64,000 bases of DNA from the NCBI RefSeq assembly GCF_900996225.1, contig NZ_CAAJGL010000156.1:62001-126000 (forward strand), written 5' to 3'. A program made the translations under genes and the position numbers. Of the stretch, positions 17,494-26,705 are shown piece after piece. This stretch comes from Paraburkholderia sp. BCC1884. Lineage in GTDB: Bacteria > Pseudomonadota > Gammaproteobacteria > Burkholderiales > Burkholderiaceae. Under the pieces are notes generated by a model, which did not search any database, was not told where the DNA came from, and saw nothing but the letters and a program-made list of their open reading frames with translations. How positions within the stretch are numbered: position 1 is the first letter of the stretch; the number at the start of each line of letters is the position of its first letter.

Positions 17494-19106
17494 TAGTGTC
17501 CCGCGGACGAAGGCGGCGGCGCATCACGGCGCGGTGTTTTCAGAAGCAGCGCAAGCGGAATGCACACGAGCAGCGCGATGCCGAGCAGATAGAACGTTTC
17601 CGAATAGGTCATGACGATGGCCTGCTGCTGGATCTGCGCCCCGAGTTGCCCAAGCGCGCGCATCTGCGAATAAGCCATGTCGCCGGTATGCGCGAACCAG
17701 TTGGCGGCATTCGCGCTCAGGCTCTCCTGCCCGATCAGCGAATTCGCGCTGACCGACTCGCGGATCATCGCGGTATGGAACGTCGTGCGCCGGTCGATCA
17801 CAGTGCCGATGATCGCCAGACCGATCGAGCCGCCGAGGTTGCGCGCCATGTTGTAGAGGCCGGCGGCGTCGCCGGAATCTTCACGCGAGACGGCGGCCAT
17901 CGACGCCTGATTGAGCGGCATCATCGCGAGCATCTGGGCCGTGCCGCGTATCAGTTGCGACCACACGAAATCGTGCCCGACGCTCTGCGCCGTGAGGTCG
18001 ATGTCGAGCATGCAACTGATTGCGTATAGCAGCAGCCCGGTGATCACCAGCACGCGGAAATCGAATTTGCCGAGCAGCGTGGGCAGCACCGGCATGATCA
18101 AAAACGCCGGCAGCCCGGACAACAACATGATCGCGCCGGCCTGTTCCGCGTTGTAGCCCGCCACCACGCCGAGAAACTGCGGCAACAGATACGACACGCC
18201 ATACAGTGCCGCGCCGACTGCGGATACGATCACGATCACACTGGCGTAGTTCGGATTGCGCATCAGGCTCAGACGCACGATCGGCTTCCTGGCCGTGAGT
18301 TGCGAAGCCGCGATCAGGAGCATGCCAAAGAGCGACACGCAAGTGAGCGTGACGATCATCGACGACTCGAACCAGCGTTCGCGCTGACCTTCTTCGAGCA
18401 CCACGGTGAGCGAACTGAGGCCGATCGCGAGGCCGATGATGCCGAGCCAATCCGCCTTGAGGAACGCCTCCCAATGCGGCCGATCCGACGGCAGGCCGAC
18501 GATCAGCAAAGTCATCAGCGCGAGACAGACCGGCAGATTCATGAAGAAACACCAGCTCCAGCTGATGTTCTCCGCGAGCCAGCCGCCGACCACGGGGCCG
18601 AACAGCGGCCCAAGCAGCACCGTCAGCCCGAACAGCGTCATGCCGACGGGCATCTGCGACATCGGCAAACGCGTGCGGATAATCGTCTGCGCCGTCGGGA
18701 TCATCGCGCCGCCGGCAAAGCCCTGCCCGATTCGGCCGACGATCATCATCGGCAAGGTGTGCGACCAGCCGCACATCATCGAGAACGCAATGAACAGCGC
18801 CGAGTTGGCGAGCAGGAAATTGCGCAGTCCGAACACGCGCGTGAGCCAGGCCGCGAGCGGAATCATCACGATTTCCGACATCAGGTAGCCGGTCGAGATC
18901 CACGTGCCCTCGGTGCCAGTGGCGCCAATTTCACCCTGAATCTGCGGCAATGCGGAGTTCGTGATCGAGATGTCCAGCGTCGCCATCAACGCGCCGAGCG
19001 CGCCGGCAGCCACGGCGATCCAGTCGCCGACGCTGGCGCGCTCCTCAGCATGTGGCGCGGCGGCGGGCAGGGTAGCGCCGCGCTCAGCCACGGTGGTTCT
19101 CGGCAT
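17493..19106 (-). CDS. emrB: EmrB/QacA-type MFS drug efflux transporter (DHA2, 14 TM)
   Basis: This inner-membrane proton-driven exporter of about 537 residues has roughly 14 membrane segments. ATLDISITNSALPQIQGEIGA in TM1 is the DHA2 motif D1, and VGRIGQGFAGGAMIPTAQTII and GLTVLLGPLFGPVVGGWLAE match DHA2 motifs. It would work with the HlyD-like adaptor and NodT channel encoded on either side to expel drugs or other toxic compounds across both membranes. The ATG of MPRTTVAERG overlaps the adaptor gene by 23 bases. A GTG five codons later is an alternative, and an upstream ATG lies deeper in the adaptor gene. Confidence 0.92.
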   Translation of the reverse strand: MPRTTVAERGATLPAAAPHAEERASVGDWIAVAAGALGALMATLDISITNSALPQIQGEIGATGTEGTWISTGYLMSEIVMIPLAAWLTRVFGLRNFLLANSALFIAFSMMCGWSHTLPMMIVGRIGQGFAGGAMIPTAQTIIRTRLPMSQMPVGMTLFGLTVLLGPLFGPVVGGWLAENISWSWCFFMNLPVCLALMTLLIVGLPSDRPHWEAFLKADWLGIIGLAIGLSSLTVVLEEGQRERWFESSMIVTLTCVSLFGMLLIAASQLTARKPIVRLSLMRNPNYASVIVIVSAVGAALYGVSYLLPQFLGVVAGYNAEQAGAIMLLSGLPAFLIMPVLPTLLGKFDFRVLVITGLLLYAISCMLDIDLTAQSVGHDFVWSQLIRGTAQMLAMMPLNQASMAAVSREDSGDAAGLYNMARNLGGSIGLAIIGTVIDRRTTFHTAMIRESVSANSLIGQESLSANAANWFAHTGDMAYSQMRALGQLGAQIQQQAIVMTYSETFYLLGIALLVCIPLALLLKTPRRDAPPPSSAGH

Positions 19107-20226
19107 CGATGCGCTCGTCGCGCTCACGCGCCGAACGCGTGTCGACATCCACGTTCACCGACAATCCCGGCAGCAACACACTGCGCGTCTCCGCGCCGGT
19201 GTCGATGCGAATTCGCACCGGCACGCGCTGCACGATCTTGGTGAAGTTGCCCGTCGCGTTTTCCGGCGGCAGCAGAGCGAATTGCGAGCCCGTGCCCGGC
19301 GAGAAACTGTCGATCACACCGTGCAGCGTGTGCCCAGGCAACGCGTCGACGTGCAGTTCCACCGGCTGGCCGACACGCATGCGGCCCACCTGCGTTTCCT
19401 TGAAGTTTGCCAGCAGGTAAGTGCTTTGTACCGGCACGACCGTCAGCATCCGCGTGCCGGGTTGTGCGTACTGCCCGACGCGCACGGTACGATCGCCGAC
19501 CTTGCCGCCGAGCACGCTGCGCACGATGGTGTTGTCGAGATCGAGTTGCGATTGCTGGGCGCTGGCCTGTGCGGCTTCGAGTTGAGCGCGGGCCTGCGCG
19601 AGTTGCGCGTTGGCCGAGCCGATCTGCGAGCGGGCCGCGTCGACTGCCGCCGCGTTCGCGGCGAGCGTGGCATTCGCCTGATCGCGTGTGCTCGTGAGTT
19701 CCGCCAGCCGCTCACTGCTCTCGGCCCCGGTTGCAACGAGCGGCGCGTACCGCCGCACTTCGTCGCTCGCGTGCTGTGCGCTGACACGGGCCACCTGCTG
19801 CTGCGCCTGTGACTGCGCGATGTTGGACTGCTGCTGCCTGATCTCGGCCTGCGCGCGTTCGATGTCGGCCTTGCGCGCGTCGATGGTGGCCAGCGCCTGG
19901 TCGAGCGCGACCTGGTACTGTCGCGCGTCGAGATGCACCAGCGGATCGCCCGGCTTCACGAGCTGGTTGTCCGCGACGTAAACTTCCGTCACATAGCCGG
20001 CGATCTTGGGCGCGACCGTCACACTGTCGGCTTGCAGATAAGCGTCGTCGGTGCTTTCGATGAAGCGCCCCACCGTCCACCAACGCGCGAGCCAGACGCC
20101 GCCGACGATCAACGCGACGACCCCGAGTGCGATCAGCACCGTGCGCCGCGTGGGACGCCGCGTGCCGGTTGCCGGGGAATCTTCGGCGGGAATCGGGCGG
20201 GAGGGAGAGCCTGCGGTCGCTGACAT
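19084..20226 (-). CDS. emrA: EmrA/HlyD-family membrane-fusion adaptor
   Basis: This periplasmic adaptor of about 380 residues is anchored by one N-terminal membrane segment (TVLIALGVVALIVGGVWLARW). The barrel-sandwich motif ESTDDAYLQADSVTVAPKIAGYV is typical of EmrA. A long Gln/Ala-rich coiled coil (about residues 110-225) and the second half of the lipoyl domain (NTIVRSVLGGKVGDRTVRVGQY) follow. The ATG at MSATAGSP is chosen; the frame remains open upstream through the promoter region. It is first in the emrA-emrB-nodT operon and divergent from a TetR gene that probably represses it. Confidence 0.93.
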   Translation of the reverse strand: MSATAGSPSRPIPAEDSPATGTRRPTRRTVLIALGVVALIVGGVWLARWWTVGRFIESTDDAYLQADSVTVAPKIAGYVTEVYVADNQLVKPGDPLVHLDARQYQVALDQALATIDARKADIERAQAEIRQQQSNIAQSQAQQQVARVSAQHASDEVRRYAPLVATGAESSERLAELTSTRDQANATLAANAAAVDAARSQIGSANAQLAQARAQLEAAQASAQQSQLDLDNTIVRSVLGGKVGDRTVRVGQYAQPGTRMLTVVPVQSTYLLANFKETQVGRMRVGQPVELHVDALPGHTLHGVIDSFSPGTGSQFALLPPENATGNFTKIVQRVPVRIRIDTGAETRSVLLPGLSVNVDVDTRSARERDERIDAENHRG

Positions 20227-20230
20227 GTTA

Positions 20231-20285
20231 TTGGTCCAATTATTTCCAGTTGGCACAATTATTCCAGTCGATAAAATTGTGTCAA
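20231..20285. promoter_or_regulatory. Repeat-rich emrA/tetR intergenic operator region
   Basis: Two tandem direct repeats, TTGGTCCAATTATTTCCAG (20231-20249) and TTGGCACAATTATTCCAG (20250-20267), are followed by AATTGTGTCAA (20275-20285). The last is an inverted copy, with one mismatch, of TTGGCACAATT (20250-20260), 14 bases away. TTGGTCCAA is itself a palindrome. The 95-base gap carries both promoters, so TetR-family binding here could repress the pump and autoregulate. Confidence 0.6.
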
Positions 20286-20321
20286 GTGATATATTTCTGC
20301 GGATGTAACGGAGAGAAAGGC

Positions 20322-21083
20322 ATGAGCACCGCAAAGAAGCTGCGCCGTCCCCCGGACGGCGGCTATGCGCGCGGCGACGAAACGCGTCACCGCATCATCG
20401 AGGCGGCCGTCGAGCTATTCGGCGAACACGGCTTCGAAGGCGCGTCCACGCGCGACATCGCGGCCCGCGCCGGCGTCAATGCGCCCGCGCTGCAGTACTA
20501 CTTCGAGAACAAGGAAGGGGTCTATCGGGCGTGTGTCGAAGCGATGGCCGACGACGCCTGGACGAGCTTCGCGCCGGCCGTTGCCCACGCGCACCAGGCA
20601 CTGCGTGAGAACGCCGACAGCACCGTGTTGATCGATGCGTTCATCCGCATTCAGGAAGCCATGGCGGACCGCACCTTCGAGAAAGCGAATCAGCCAGGCC
20701 GGCGGCTTTTCTTCGCGCGCGAACAGGCAGGATACGAACCGGAAAGCGCGACGCAAATCCTGGCCAGCCGCATCCGCGACCCGTTGAACAATGTGAGCTC
20801 GGCGCTAGTCGGGCGAATTTCCGGCCGCGCGGCGGATGATCCGATCACGTTGATCCGCACCTTCAGCCTGCATGGGCAACTGATGATTTTTCACGTCGCG
20901 CATCGCTCGACGCTGTCGGCGTTCGGCTGGACGTCGATCGATGCGAAGAACGCCGAGTTGCTCAAGTCGACCGTCGGGGAGCAGACGCGTACGTTGCTCG
21001 AGCACTGGAGTCGCGAGCATGATGCGAGGGGCGTCGAGGACGTTCGGACCAAGGGCAAAGGGAAGACACGCCAGCCGGGATAA
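20322..21083 (+). CDS. TetR-family repressor, CecR/CerR-like
   Basis: This 253-residue regulator has an N-terminal TetR helix-turn-helix: TRHRIIEAAVELFGEHGFEG, then TRDIAARAGVNAPALQYYFENKEGVYRA. Its larger ligand domain resembles the CecR (YbiH) type, including the HGQLMIFHVAHRSTLSAFGW segment. The ATG at MSTAKKLRRP follows GGAGAGAAAGG. It is divergent from emrAB-nodT, and CecR-type proteins typically control adjacent HlyD-linked exporters. It probably represses the pump and releases it on binding a toxic ligand. Confidence 0.9.
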   Translation: MSTAKKLRRPPDGGYARGDETRHRIIEAAVELFGEHGFEGASTRDIAARAGVNAPALQYYFENKEGVYRACVEAMADDAWTSFAPAVAHAHQALRENADSTVLIDAFIRIQEAMADRTFEKANQPGRRLFFAREQAGYEPESATQILASRIRDPLNNVSSALVGRISGRAADDPITLIRTFSLHGQLMIFHVAHRSTLSAFGWTSIDAKNAELLKSTVGEQTRTLLEHWSREHDARGVEDVRTKGKGKTRQPG

Positions 21084-21194
21084 GTGCGTTGCGATAGCGA
21101 TAACGGGTCACTGCGTCTTTATGCAGGAGACTTTAGCGAGAACCGCGTTGCGCACGCAGCACGCCGGGCGTAGCCTGTCGATTTGGAGCGTGCC

Positions 21195-21671
21195 ATGCGC
21201 AAAGCGCTACTGGCGATTTCCGCCATCCTGGCGGGTGTCGGTGCAACGAGCCCGGCGCTCGCCGACGTCGCTTCCGACAAGGCGGCCATCACCGCCAGAC
21301 TGCAGCGCTGGACCGAAGCCTTCAACACGCGCGACGCGACGGGCGTCTGCGATATCTTCGCACCCGATCTGGTGTCTACCGTTCCCGAAGCGCTCGATGG
21401 CAGCCACGATGCCATCTGTTCGAGGCTCTCGATCCTGCTGAAAAAGCCGGAACTGCAATTGCACTACGACCGGCCGGATATTCGCGAGATCATCGTTTCC
21501 GGCGATATCGCCGTCGTCCGGCTGTTCTGGACGCTCACGGCCCGCAAAGGCGCCACACAGAGCATGGACACCGAAGCGGGTATGGACATTTTCCAGCGGC
21601 AGCCGGATGGCCGATGGTCCATCGCCCGCTTCATCTCATTCGGCACGATGCCGAACAAGGTGCTGCAGTAA
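21195..21671 (+). CDS. Exported SnoaL/DUF4440-like (NTF2-fold) protein
   Basis: This is a 158-residue protein with a signal peptide (MRKALLAISAILAGVGATSPALA, then D), so it is probably periplasmic. The mature part has the ketosteroid-isomerase-like pattern: ITARLQRWTEAFNTRDATGVCDIFAPDLVSTVP, then paired strands ending in GMDIFQRQPDGRWSIARF. Such proteins may bind or convert small hydrophobic molecules, or have no known activity. The ATG follows GGAG. It follows the TetR gene by about 110 bases on the same strand and may be transcribed with it. Confidence 0.75.
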   Translation: MRKALLAISAILAGVGATSPALADVASDKAAITARLQRWTEAFNTRDATGVCDIFAPDLVSTVPEALDGSHDAICSRLSILLKKPELQLHYDRPDIREIIVSGDIAVVRLFWTLTARKGATQSMDTEAGMDIFQRQPDGRWSIARFISFGTMPNKVLQ

Positions 21672-21690
21672 GCGCCAACGATGGACCCAA

Positions 21691-22689
21691 CTAGGCAAAT
21701 CGGGAGTCGCGGGCTGCGATCATGCCTGTGTCGTCCGCCGTATCGCGCGGCCCCGTGACACCGAAGTGCCGAGCCAACGTATCGACGACGTTTTCCGCCA
21801 TGCCACGACGGGTTTCTTCCGTCGCCGAACCGATATGCGGCGTGAGCACCACGCGTTCGTCTTCGATGAGCGCGGCCGGCACCTCCGGTTCATACTCGAA
21901 CACATCGAGCGCGGCGCCCGCCAGACCGTTAGCGGCCAGGGCCGCGATCAACGCCGTTTCGTCGACCACGGGACCGCGCGCGATATTCACGAGGAAGCCG
22001 CGCGGGCCGAGCGCCTCGATCACTTTCGCGTTCACCAGATGATGCGTGGCCGCAGACAGCGGACAGGTCAGAATCAACATATCGCAATCCGCCGCCAGGC
22101 GGACCACGTCGTCGTAGTACGGGAATTCGACGGGCTTGCGCGTCGGGCCAAAATACGCGATGCGCGAGCCGAACGCCTGCAGACGTCGCGCAATCGCCGA
22201 GCCGATCGCGCCCAGGCCGACAATCCCCACCTTCATGCGCGAGATCGAACGGCCGAGCGAATACTGTCCGTGCTCCGGCCATTTGCCCGCACGCACATAC
22301 GCATCTGCGTTCACCAGATCGCGCGTGACGGCGAGCGCGAGGCCAATCGCGGTGTTGGCCACGTCCTCGGCCAGTACCTGCGACGAATTTTCGATCACGA
22401 TACCGCGCGCCTTGACCGCCGGCACGTCGACGTTGTCGAGGCCGGCGCTGTAGCTCGAAATGATTTCCAGCGCGGGCAACGCGTCGAGAAAAGCCGCGTC
22501 GATTTTCGTCTTGCGCAGCGCGATGCCGCGAACGGCCGGGCCGTGCTCTTTCAGGAACGCCGCAACGGCGGCGGGATCGTCGGGTAAGTCGAGCACCGTA
22601 AAGAGCGCGCGCAATTCCGCGTTGGTCCATTCCGGCAAGTCGGCCGCCTGGAGAATGATCGGCTTTTGCATAACGAGTGTTGGGTTCAT
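21691..22689 (-). CDS. D-2-hydroxyacid dehydrogenase (glyoxylate/hydroxypyruvate/2-ketoacid reductase type)
   Basis: This 332-residue cytoplasmic oxidoreductase reduces a 2-keto acid to a D-2-hydroxy acid, or the reverse. The Rossmann motif is GLGAIG (158-163). The catalytic triad is visible as Arg238 (NIARG), Glu267 (YEPEVP) and His285 (TPHIGSA). Arg184-Lys185 after the second strand (FGPTRKP) suggest a preference for NADP(H). It lies 34 bases downstream of the MFS gene on the same strand, suggesting an operon that imports and processes an organic or sugar acid. The exact substrate is not readable. A second ATG six codons in is an alternative start. Confidence 0.88.
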   Translation of the reverse strand: MNPTLVMQKPIILQAADLPEWTNAELRALFTVLDLPDDPAAVAAFLKEHGPAVRGIALRKTKIDAAFLDALPALEIISSYSAGLDNVDVPAVKARGIVIENSSQVLAEDVANTAIGLALAVTRDLVNADAYVRAGKWPEHGQYSLGRSISRMKVGIVGLGAIGSAIARRLQAFGSRIAYFGPTRKPVEFPYYDDVVRLAADCDMLILTCPLSAATHHLVNAKVIEALGPRGFLVNIARGPVVDETALIAALAANGLAGAALDVFEYEPEVPAALIEDERVVLTPHIGSATEETRRGMAENVVDTLARHFGVTGPRDTADDTGMIAARDSRFA

Positions 22690-22723
22690 CCAGTTAATCG
22701 ATTCGAGTCCGGCACTGTATCGT

Positions 22724-24079
22724 TCACGCCATTTTGACGCGCTCGATCTTACCCATGAACAGCAGATAGATCACGGCGGCCACCAGACAGTGTGCAGCGA
22801 CAAAATAAAGTCCGGCCGTATAGCCGCCCGTCGCCTGAACAATGTAGCCAAACACAATCGGCGTGACGATCCCGCCGATATTGCCCACGCAATTGAAGAT
22901 CGCGCCGGCCAGGCCCACGGCTTCGCGCGGCGCCGTATCGCAGACGATGGCCCACGTGCCCGCACCGGCCGCGGCGCCCTTGCCGAAGAACGCGATCGTC
23001 ATCAGCAGCACGATCACCGTGTTGCTTTCGGTGAAGGCGGAAAAAATCAGGCAGCAGCCGACCGCCATGCCGACGATATACGGCGTCTTGCGCGCCCACG
23101 ACACGCTCCAGCCGCGTCGGATCAGCCAATCCGAAATCACACCGCCCGCGATACCCCCCACGAAGCCGGCGATGGCCGGCACCATGGTCGCGAGTCCCGC
23201 CTCCATGATGTTCATGCCGCGTGCCTGAACCAGATAGATCGGAAACCAGGTGATGAAAAAATAGCTCAATGCAATCACGCAGTACTGGCCGATATACGAA
23301 CACCACAGCATCCGGTTGCTCAACAGCACGCGCAACGCCTGCCCCGACACAGCCGGGCGCGACGAGCGCTCCTGGGTCGAGTCGATATCGACCATCGCGC
23401 CGCCCGCCACCATGTGATCCAGTTCGGCTTGCGACACCCGCGGATGTCTGCGCGGCTCGTGCATGACCCGCACCCACACGCCTGCCGAGGCGATACCGAT
23501 CAGCCCGAGCGCAAAAAACGGCGCGGGCCAGCCGAACTTCGCCGTGAGCCAGCCCGCGAGTGGCGAGAAGATCGCCACCGCGAAGTACGAGGCCGACGCG
23601 AACAACGAGGTCGCGAGCCCACGCTCGTCTTTCGGGAACCACATGACGGTCACGCGGCTATTGGCCGGAAAACTCGGCGCTTCGATGAAACCGAGCGCGA
23701 AGCGCAATGCAAAGAGCAGACCCAGCGCGATCGATACATCCGACGTGATCTTGCCGACGAAACCCACCAGGATCGTCGCGACGGACCACATCACGAGTGT
23801 GGCGCCGTACACCGCTTTGGTGCCCAGACGATCGAGCAGCAAGCCGCCGGGTATCTGGCCGATCACATAGGCCCAACTGAAAGCCGACAGCACATAGCCG
23901 AGTTGAATGTGATTCAGGCTGAACTCTTTCGCAATACCTGGCCCTGCAATCGACAGGATCGCGCGGTCCGCGTAGGCCACCGTCGCCAGCAGCAGAATCG
24001 TCGCGAGAATGGTGAAGCGTGTACGTGTCAGGCGGCTTGAATCCGTCGCTGCGTACGGAGCTGTCCTTTCGGAAAACAT
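22724..24079 (-). CDS. MFS transporter, ACS (anion:cation symporter) family
   Basis: This inner-membrane importer of about 451 residues has 12 membrane segments. TM1 contains ATVAYADRAILSIAGPGIAKEF and the next helices read GYVLSAFSWAYVIGQIPGGLLLDRLG, the hallmark of the ACS family (glucarate, galactonate, hydroxyphenylacetate and phthalate carriers). The start at MFSERTA follows a very good GAGGAGGAG sequence. An upstream in-frame ATG lacks one. It is divergent from the citrate-synthase-like gene and followed by a 2-hydroxyacid dehydrogenase, so a sugar acid or other carboxylate is a likely substrate. Confidence 0.88.
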   Translation of the reverse strand: MFSERTAPYAATDSSRLTRTRFTILATILLLATVAYADRAILSIAGPGIAKEFSLNHIQLGYVLSAFSWAYVIGQIPGGLLLDRLGTKAVYGATLVMWSVATILVGFVGKITSDVSIALGLLFALRFALGFIEAPSFPANSRVTVMWFPKDERGLATSLFASASYFAVAIFSPLAGWLTAKFGWPAPFFALGLIGIASAGVWVRVMHEPRRHPRVSQAELDHMVAGGAMVDIDSTQERSSRPAVSGQALRVLLSNRMLWCSYIGQYCVIALSYFFITWFPIYLVQARGMNIMEAGLATMVPAIAGFVGGIAGGVISDWLIRRGWSVSWARKTPYIVGMAVGCCLIFSAFTESNTVIVLLMTIAFFGKGAAAGAGTWAIVCDTAPREAVGLAGAIFNCVGNIGGIVTPIVFGYIVQATGGYTAGLYFVAAHCLVAAVIYLLFMGKIERVKMA

Positions 24080-24235
24080 CGATGTCTCCTCCTCGTATGT
24101 CTCGCCTGCTGGCGGCATGGCAAGTGTCGCGTGCCGCCGCTGACTTGCAGGTGGGTGATGTGCTTTAGAGTTGTCGTATGTTCTGCATTAGACTCACGCA
24201 ATCAGTGAGCGTCAACCTTGATTGGGATAATCAAC

Positions 24236-25399
24236 GTGAAGATCTGGATCACCCAGGAGGAGGCCTGTGAAGCGCTGGGCGTGCGCAAGCAAACGCTCTA
24301 TGCCTATGTGAGCCGCGGACAGATCGAAGTGCGCTGGGACCCCGACCATGCCAGCCGCAAGCTGTACCGTGAATCGGATGTCGCCGCGCTCGTGAAGAAA
24401 CGCGGGCTCGGACGCGCTCACAAGAGCATCGCAGCAAGCACGATGGCGTGGGGCGAACCGATCATCGACACGCGCATTTCCACGATCGTCCGTGGGCAGC
24501 TTTTTTATCGCGGCAAGGACGTGCTCGGGCTGGCCGATCACCTGTCGCTGGAAGACGTCGCGCAACTCCTGTGGGACGCGGCGGAATTGCCTCGTTTTCC
24601 GGTATTCGAGCCGGTGCTGAATTCGGGTCCGCTGCGCGCCCGCGCCTACGCCGCGATGGGACTTGCCGCTGCAGAAGGCGATGCGGCCCGCACGCTCGAT
24701 GTCGATAGCATGATCGAGGAGTCGGCGAGGCTGGTAGGCAGGCTGGCTAGCAGTTTTGTCGCGCTCGCCAGTGACGAGGGACCGCTCCATTGGCGCATTG
24801 CCCGCGCCTGGCAGTGTGAGCCACAAGCCGACTTGCTGCGCCGCGCGCTCGTCCTCCTCGCCGATCAGGAGTTGACCAGTTCGGCCTTTGCGGCACGCGT
24901 CGCCGCTTCGACGGGTGCCTCGCTGGGCGCGTGCGCGCTGGCGGGACTGGCCACCTTGTCGGGACCGCTGCACGGCGATGCGACGGCGCGGGTTCAGGCG
25001 TTGATGGACGATGCGCAGCAATCCGGCGTCGAGGCGACAGTCGAACGCTGGCGCTTGGGTGGCAACGCGTTGCCCGGCTTCGGACACGAGCTCTATCCCC
25101 AGGGCGACCCACGCGCGGCCAACCTGCTGGCCGCCTTCGAGCCCGCCAGACGAACCCGTCAGTTGATCGATCATGTCGAACGCGAAACCGGCCTGAAGCC
25201 ATCCATCGATATCGCGCTGACCGCCCTTGCGGAACTCTGCCATTTGCCTGATGGCGCAGCCTTCTCGCTGTTCGCGATCGGCCGCAGTGTCGGCTGGATG
25301 GCGCACTCCATCGAGCAATCGGCCACGCGCAGTCTGCTGCGGCCTCGGGCGAATTACGTCGGGCCCGCGATCGGTGACATAAAAAACGAAGCGGACTAA
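24236..25399 (+). CDS. Citrate-synthase-fold protein with N-terminal helix-turn-helix
   Basis: This 387-residue fusion has an excisionase/MerR-like DNA-binding segment at residues 3-56 (WITQEEACEALGVRKQTLYAYV and RKLYRESDVAALVKKR). A citrate-synthase fold follows (about 70-375). The catalytic residues are present: His246 (GPLHG), His284 (GFGH) and Asp325 (SID). So are Arg293 (DPR) and Arg350 (AIGR). The oxaloacetate-contacting His of the usual DHE motif is Gln211 (DQEL). The protein could be an enzyme or a metabolite-sensing regulator. GTG at 24236 with GGGA upstream is preferred; a TTG six codons earlier is possible. It is divergent from the ACS-family transporter. Confidence 0.85.
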   Translation: MKIWITQEEACEALGVRKQTLYAYVSRGQIEVRWDPDHASRKLYRESDVAALVKKRGLGRAHKSIAASTMAWGEPIIDTRISTIVRGQLFYRGKDVLGLADHLSLEDVAQLLWDAAELPRFPVFEPVLNSGPLRARAYAAMGLAAAEGDAARTLDVDSMIEESARLVGRLASSFVALASDEGPLHWRIARAWQCEPQADLLRRALVLLADQELTSSAFAARVAASTGASLGACALAGLATLSGPLHGDATARVQALMDDAQQSGVEATVERWRLGGNALPGFGHELYPQGDPRAANLLAAFEPARRTRQLIDHVERETGLKPSIDIALTALAELCHLPDGAAFSLFAIGRSVGWMAHSIEQSATRSLLRPRANYVGPAIGDIKNEAD

Positions 25400-25412
25400 C
25401 GCGGCGCGGCGC

Positions 25413-26483
25413 TCAAGTCGTCTCGCGTTCGACGATTCGAAAGCCCACGTCGGTCACTACGACCTTGTCTCGACCTTCCAGACGGTCCAGCAGACAACGC
25501 GCCGCCGTGCGGCCGATGTGCGTGCCATCCACGCGCACCGTGGTCAATTGCGGCGTGGTCTCCGTGGCAAATTCCAGATCACCGAAACCGCAGATCGACA
25601 ATTGCGACGGCACTGCCAGCCCAAGCCGACGCGACGCGCCGAGCACGCCGATCGCCAGAAGATCCGAGCCGCAAAACACGGCGTCCAATCGAGGCGCCTG
25701 CTCCATGAGCGTCGGCAACGCCGCCTTGCCGACGGCCACCGAACTCGGCGGCGACACCAGCACCTCGGCGATCTCGTGAATGCCCGCCTGAGCAAGCCGC
25801 TCGCGAAAGCCGTCGCGGCGCGCTAGCGCCCGTTCGTCGTTGGCCGATACCAGGCCCGGCGTGCGTACCTTGCGCTGCAAAAAGTGTTCGGCCACCGCGA
25901 CGCCGATCTCGTAGTGAGAAAAGCCGACCAGCATATCGATCGGCGTATCGGTCATGTCCCACGTCTCGACGATCGGCATGCCGACGTTGCGCAAGCGCTC
26001 CCGCAACGAGTCCGTATGCGCGACACCGGTCAGCAACACGCCTTCGGGACGCCGGCTCAGGACCGCGTCGAGCAGCGCCTCTTCACTCGAATCGCTATAG
26101 CCGCTCAGCGCGAGCAAGACCTGATAACCGGCACGCGACATCGTCTCGCTGAACACCTGGATCGTTTCGGAGAACAGCGAATGAGCGATGGTCGGCACGA
26201 TCGCCGCGATCAGCCGCGAGCGTGACGACGAAAGTCCGCCGGCGAGACGGTTCGGCACGTAGCCAAGCTTTTGCACGACCTGTCTGACCCGTTCGAGCGT
26301 TTCGGGCGCGACGGTCTCGGGGTTGTTGAAGACGCGCGACACCGTCATCGGCGCGACGCCGGCCTGCGCGGCCACGTCGGCGATGCGCAGGCCCTTGGGG
26401 CCGCCGCGTGCGCGTTTTGCAGGCGCAGCGGTCGGCTCGGCGAGGTCGGCGTTGTCAGCGGCGCCCGGCTTGGGATTCGGCAT
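25413..26483 (-). CDS. LacI-family transcriptional regulator (GntR-like branch)
   Basis: This 356-residue repressor has a LacI helix-turn-helix and hinge (RIADVAAQAGVAPMTVSRVFNNPETVAPETLERV) starting at residue 33 after a Pro/Ala-rich tail, then a periplasmic-binding-protein-like ligand domain. The domain contains IVETWDMTDTPIDMLVGFSHYEIG, resembling gluconate-type GntR repressors. The gene lies between the citrate-synthase-like gene and the RraA/IlvD pair. Two ATGGTA-type palindromes at the dehydratase start match operators of this family. It therefore probably represses the sugar-acid genes until an aldonate or keto-acid inducer appears. Confidence 0.9.
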   Translation of the reverse strand: MPNPKPGAADNADLAEPTAAPAKRARGGPKGLRIADVAAQAGVAPMTVSRVFNNPETVAPETLERVRQVVQKLGYVPNRLAGGLSSSRSRLIAAIVPTIAHSLFSETIQVFSETMSRAGYQVLLALSGYSDSSEEALLDAVLSRRPEGVLLTGVAHTDSLRERLRNVGMPIVETWDMTDTPIDMLVGFSHYEIGVAVAEHFLQRKVRTPGLVSANDERALARRDGFRERLAQAGIHEIAEVLVSPPSSVAVGKAALPTLMEQAPRLDAVFCGSDLLAIGVLGASRRLGLAVPSQLSICGFGDLEFATETTPQLTTVRVDGTHIGRTAARCLLDRLEGRDKVVVTDVGFRIVERETT

Positions 26484-26705
26484 GGTTCACTAGCGATGAA
26501 TAAAAAGTCGCGCCTATTGTAGACGGGAGGTCGCGCCGCGCCGCGACTGGCCGAGCGAAGCGTCGAGCAGCGAAACGCAGCGTGCTGGTCGGCAGGAGCA
26601 CGGCGCCGGGAAAGCACGCGACGCTGAGCAATGCGGCCACCAGCATCCCGACGATCGCTCGATTGCCGCAGCACGCTCACCAGCATTGCATGCGTGACGG
26701 CCGTT

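Noticed and set aside
26484..26705. Small frames between the LacI and RraA genes
   Set aside because: The translations are Arg/Ala-rich without start signals. The 222-base gap is more likely a promoter region.
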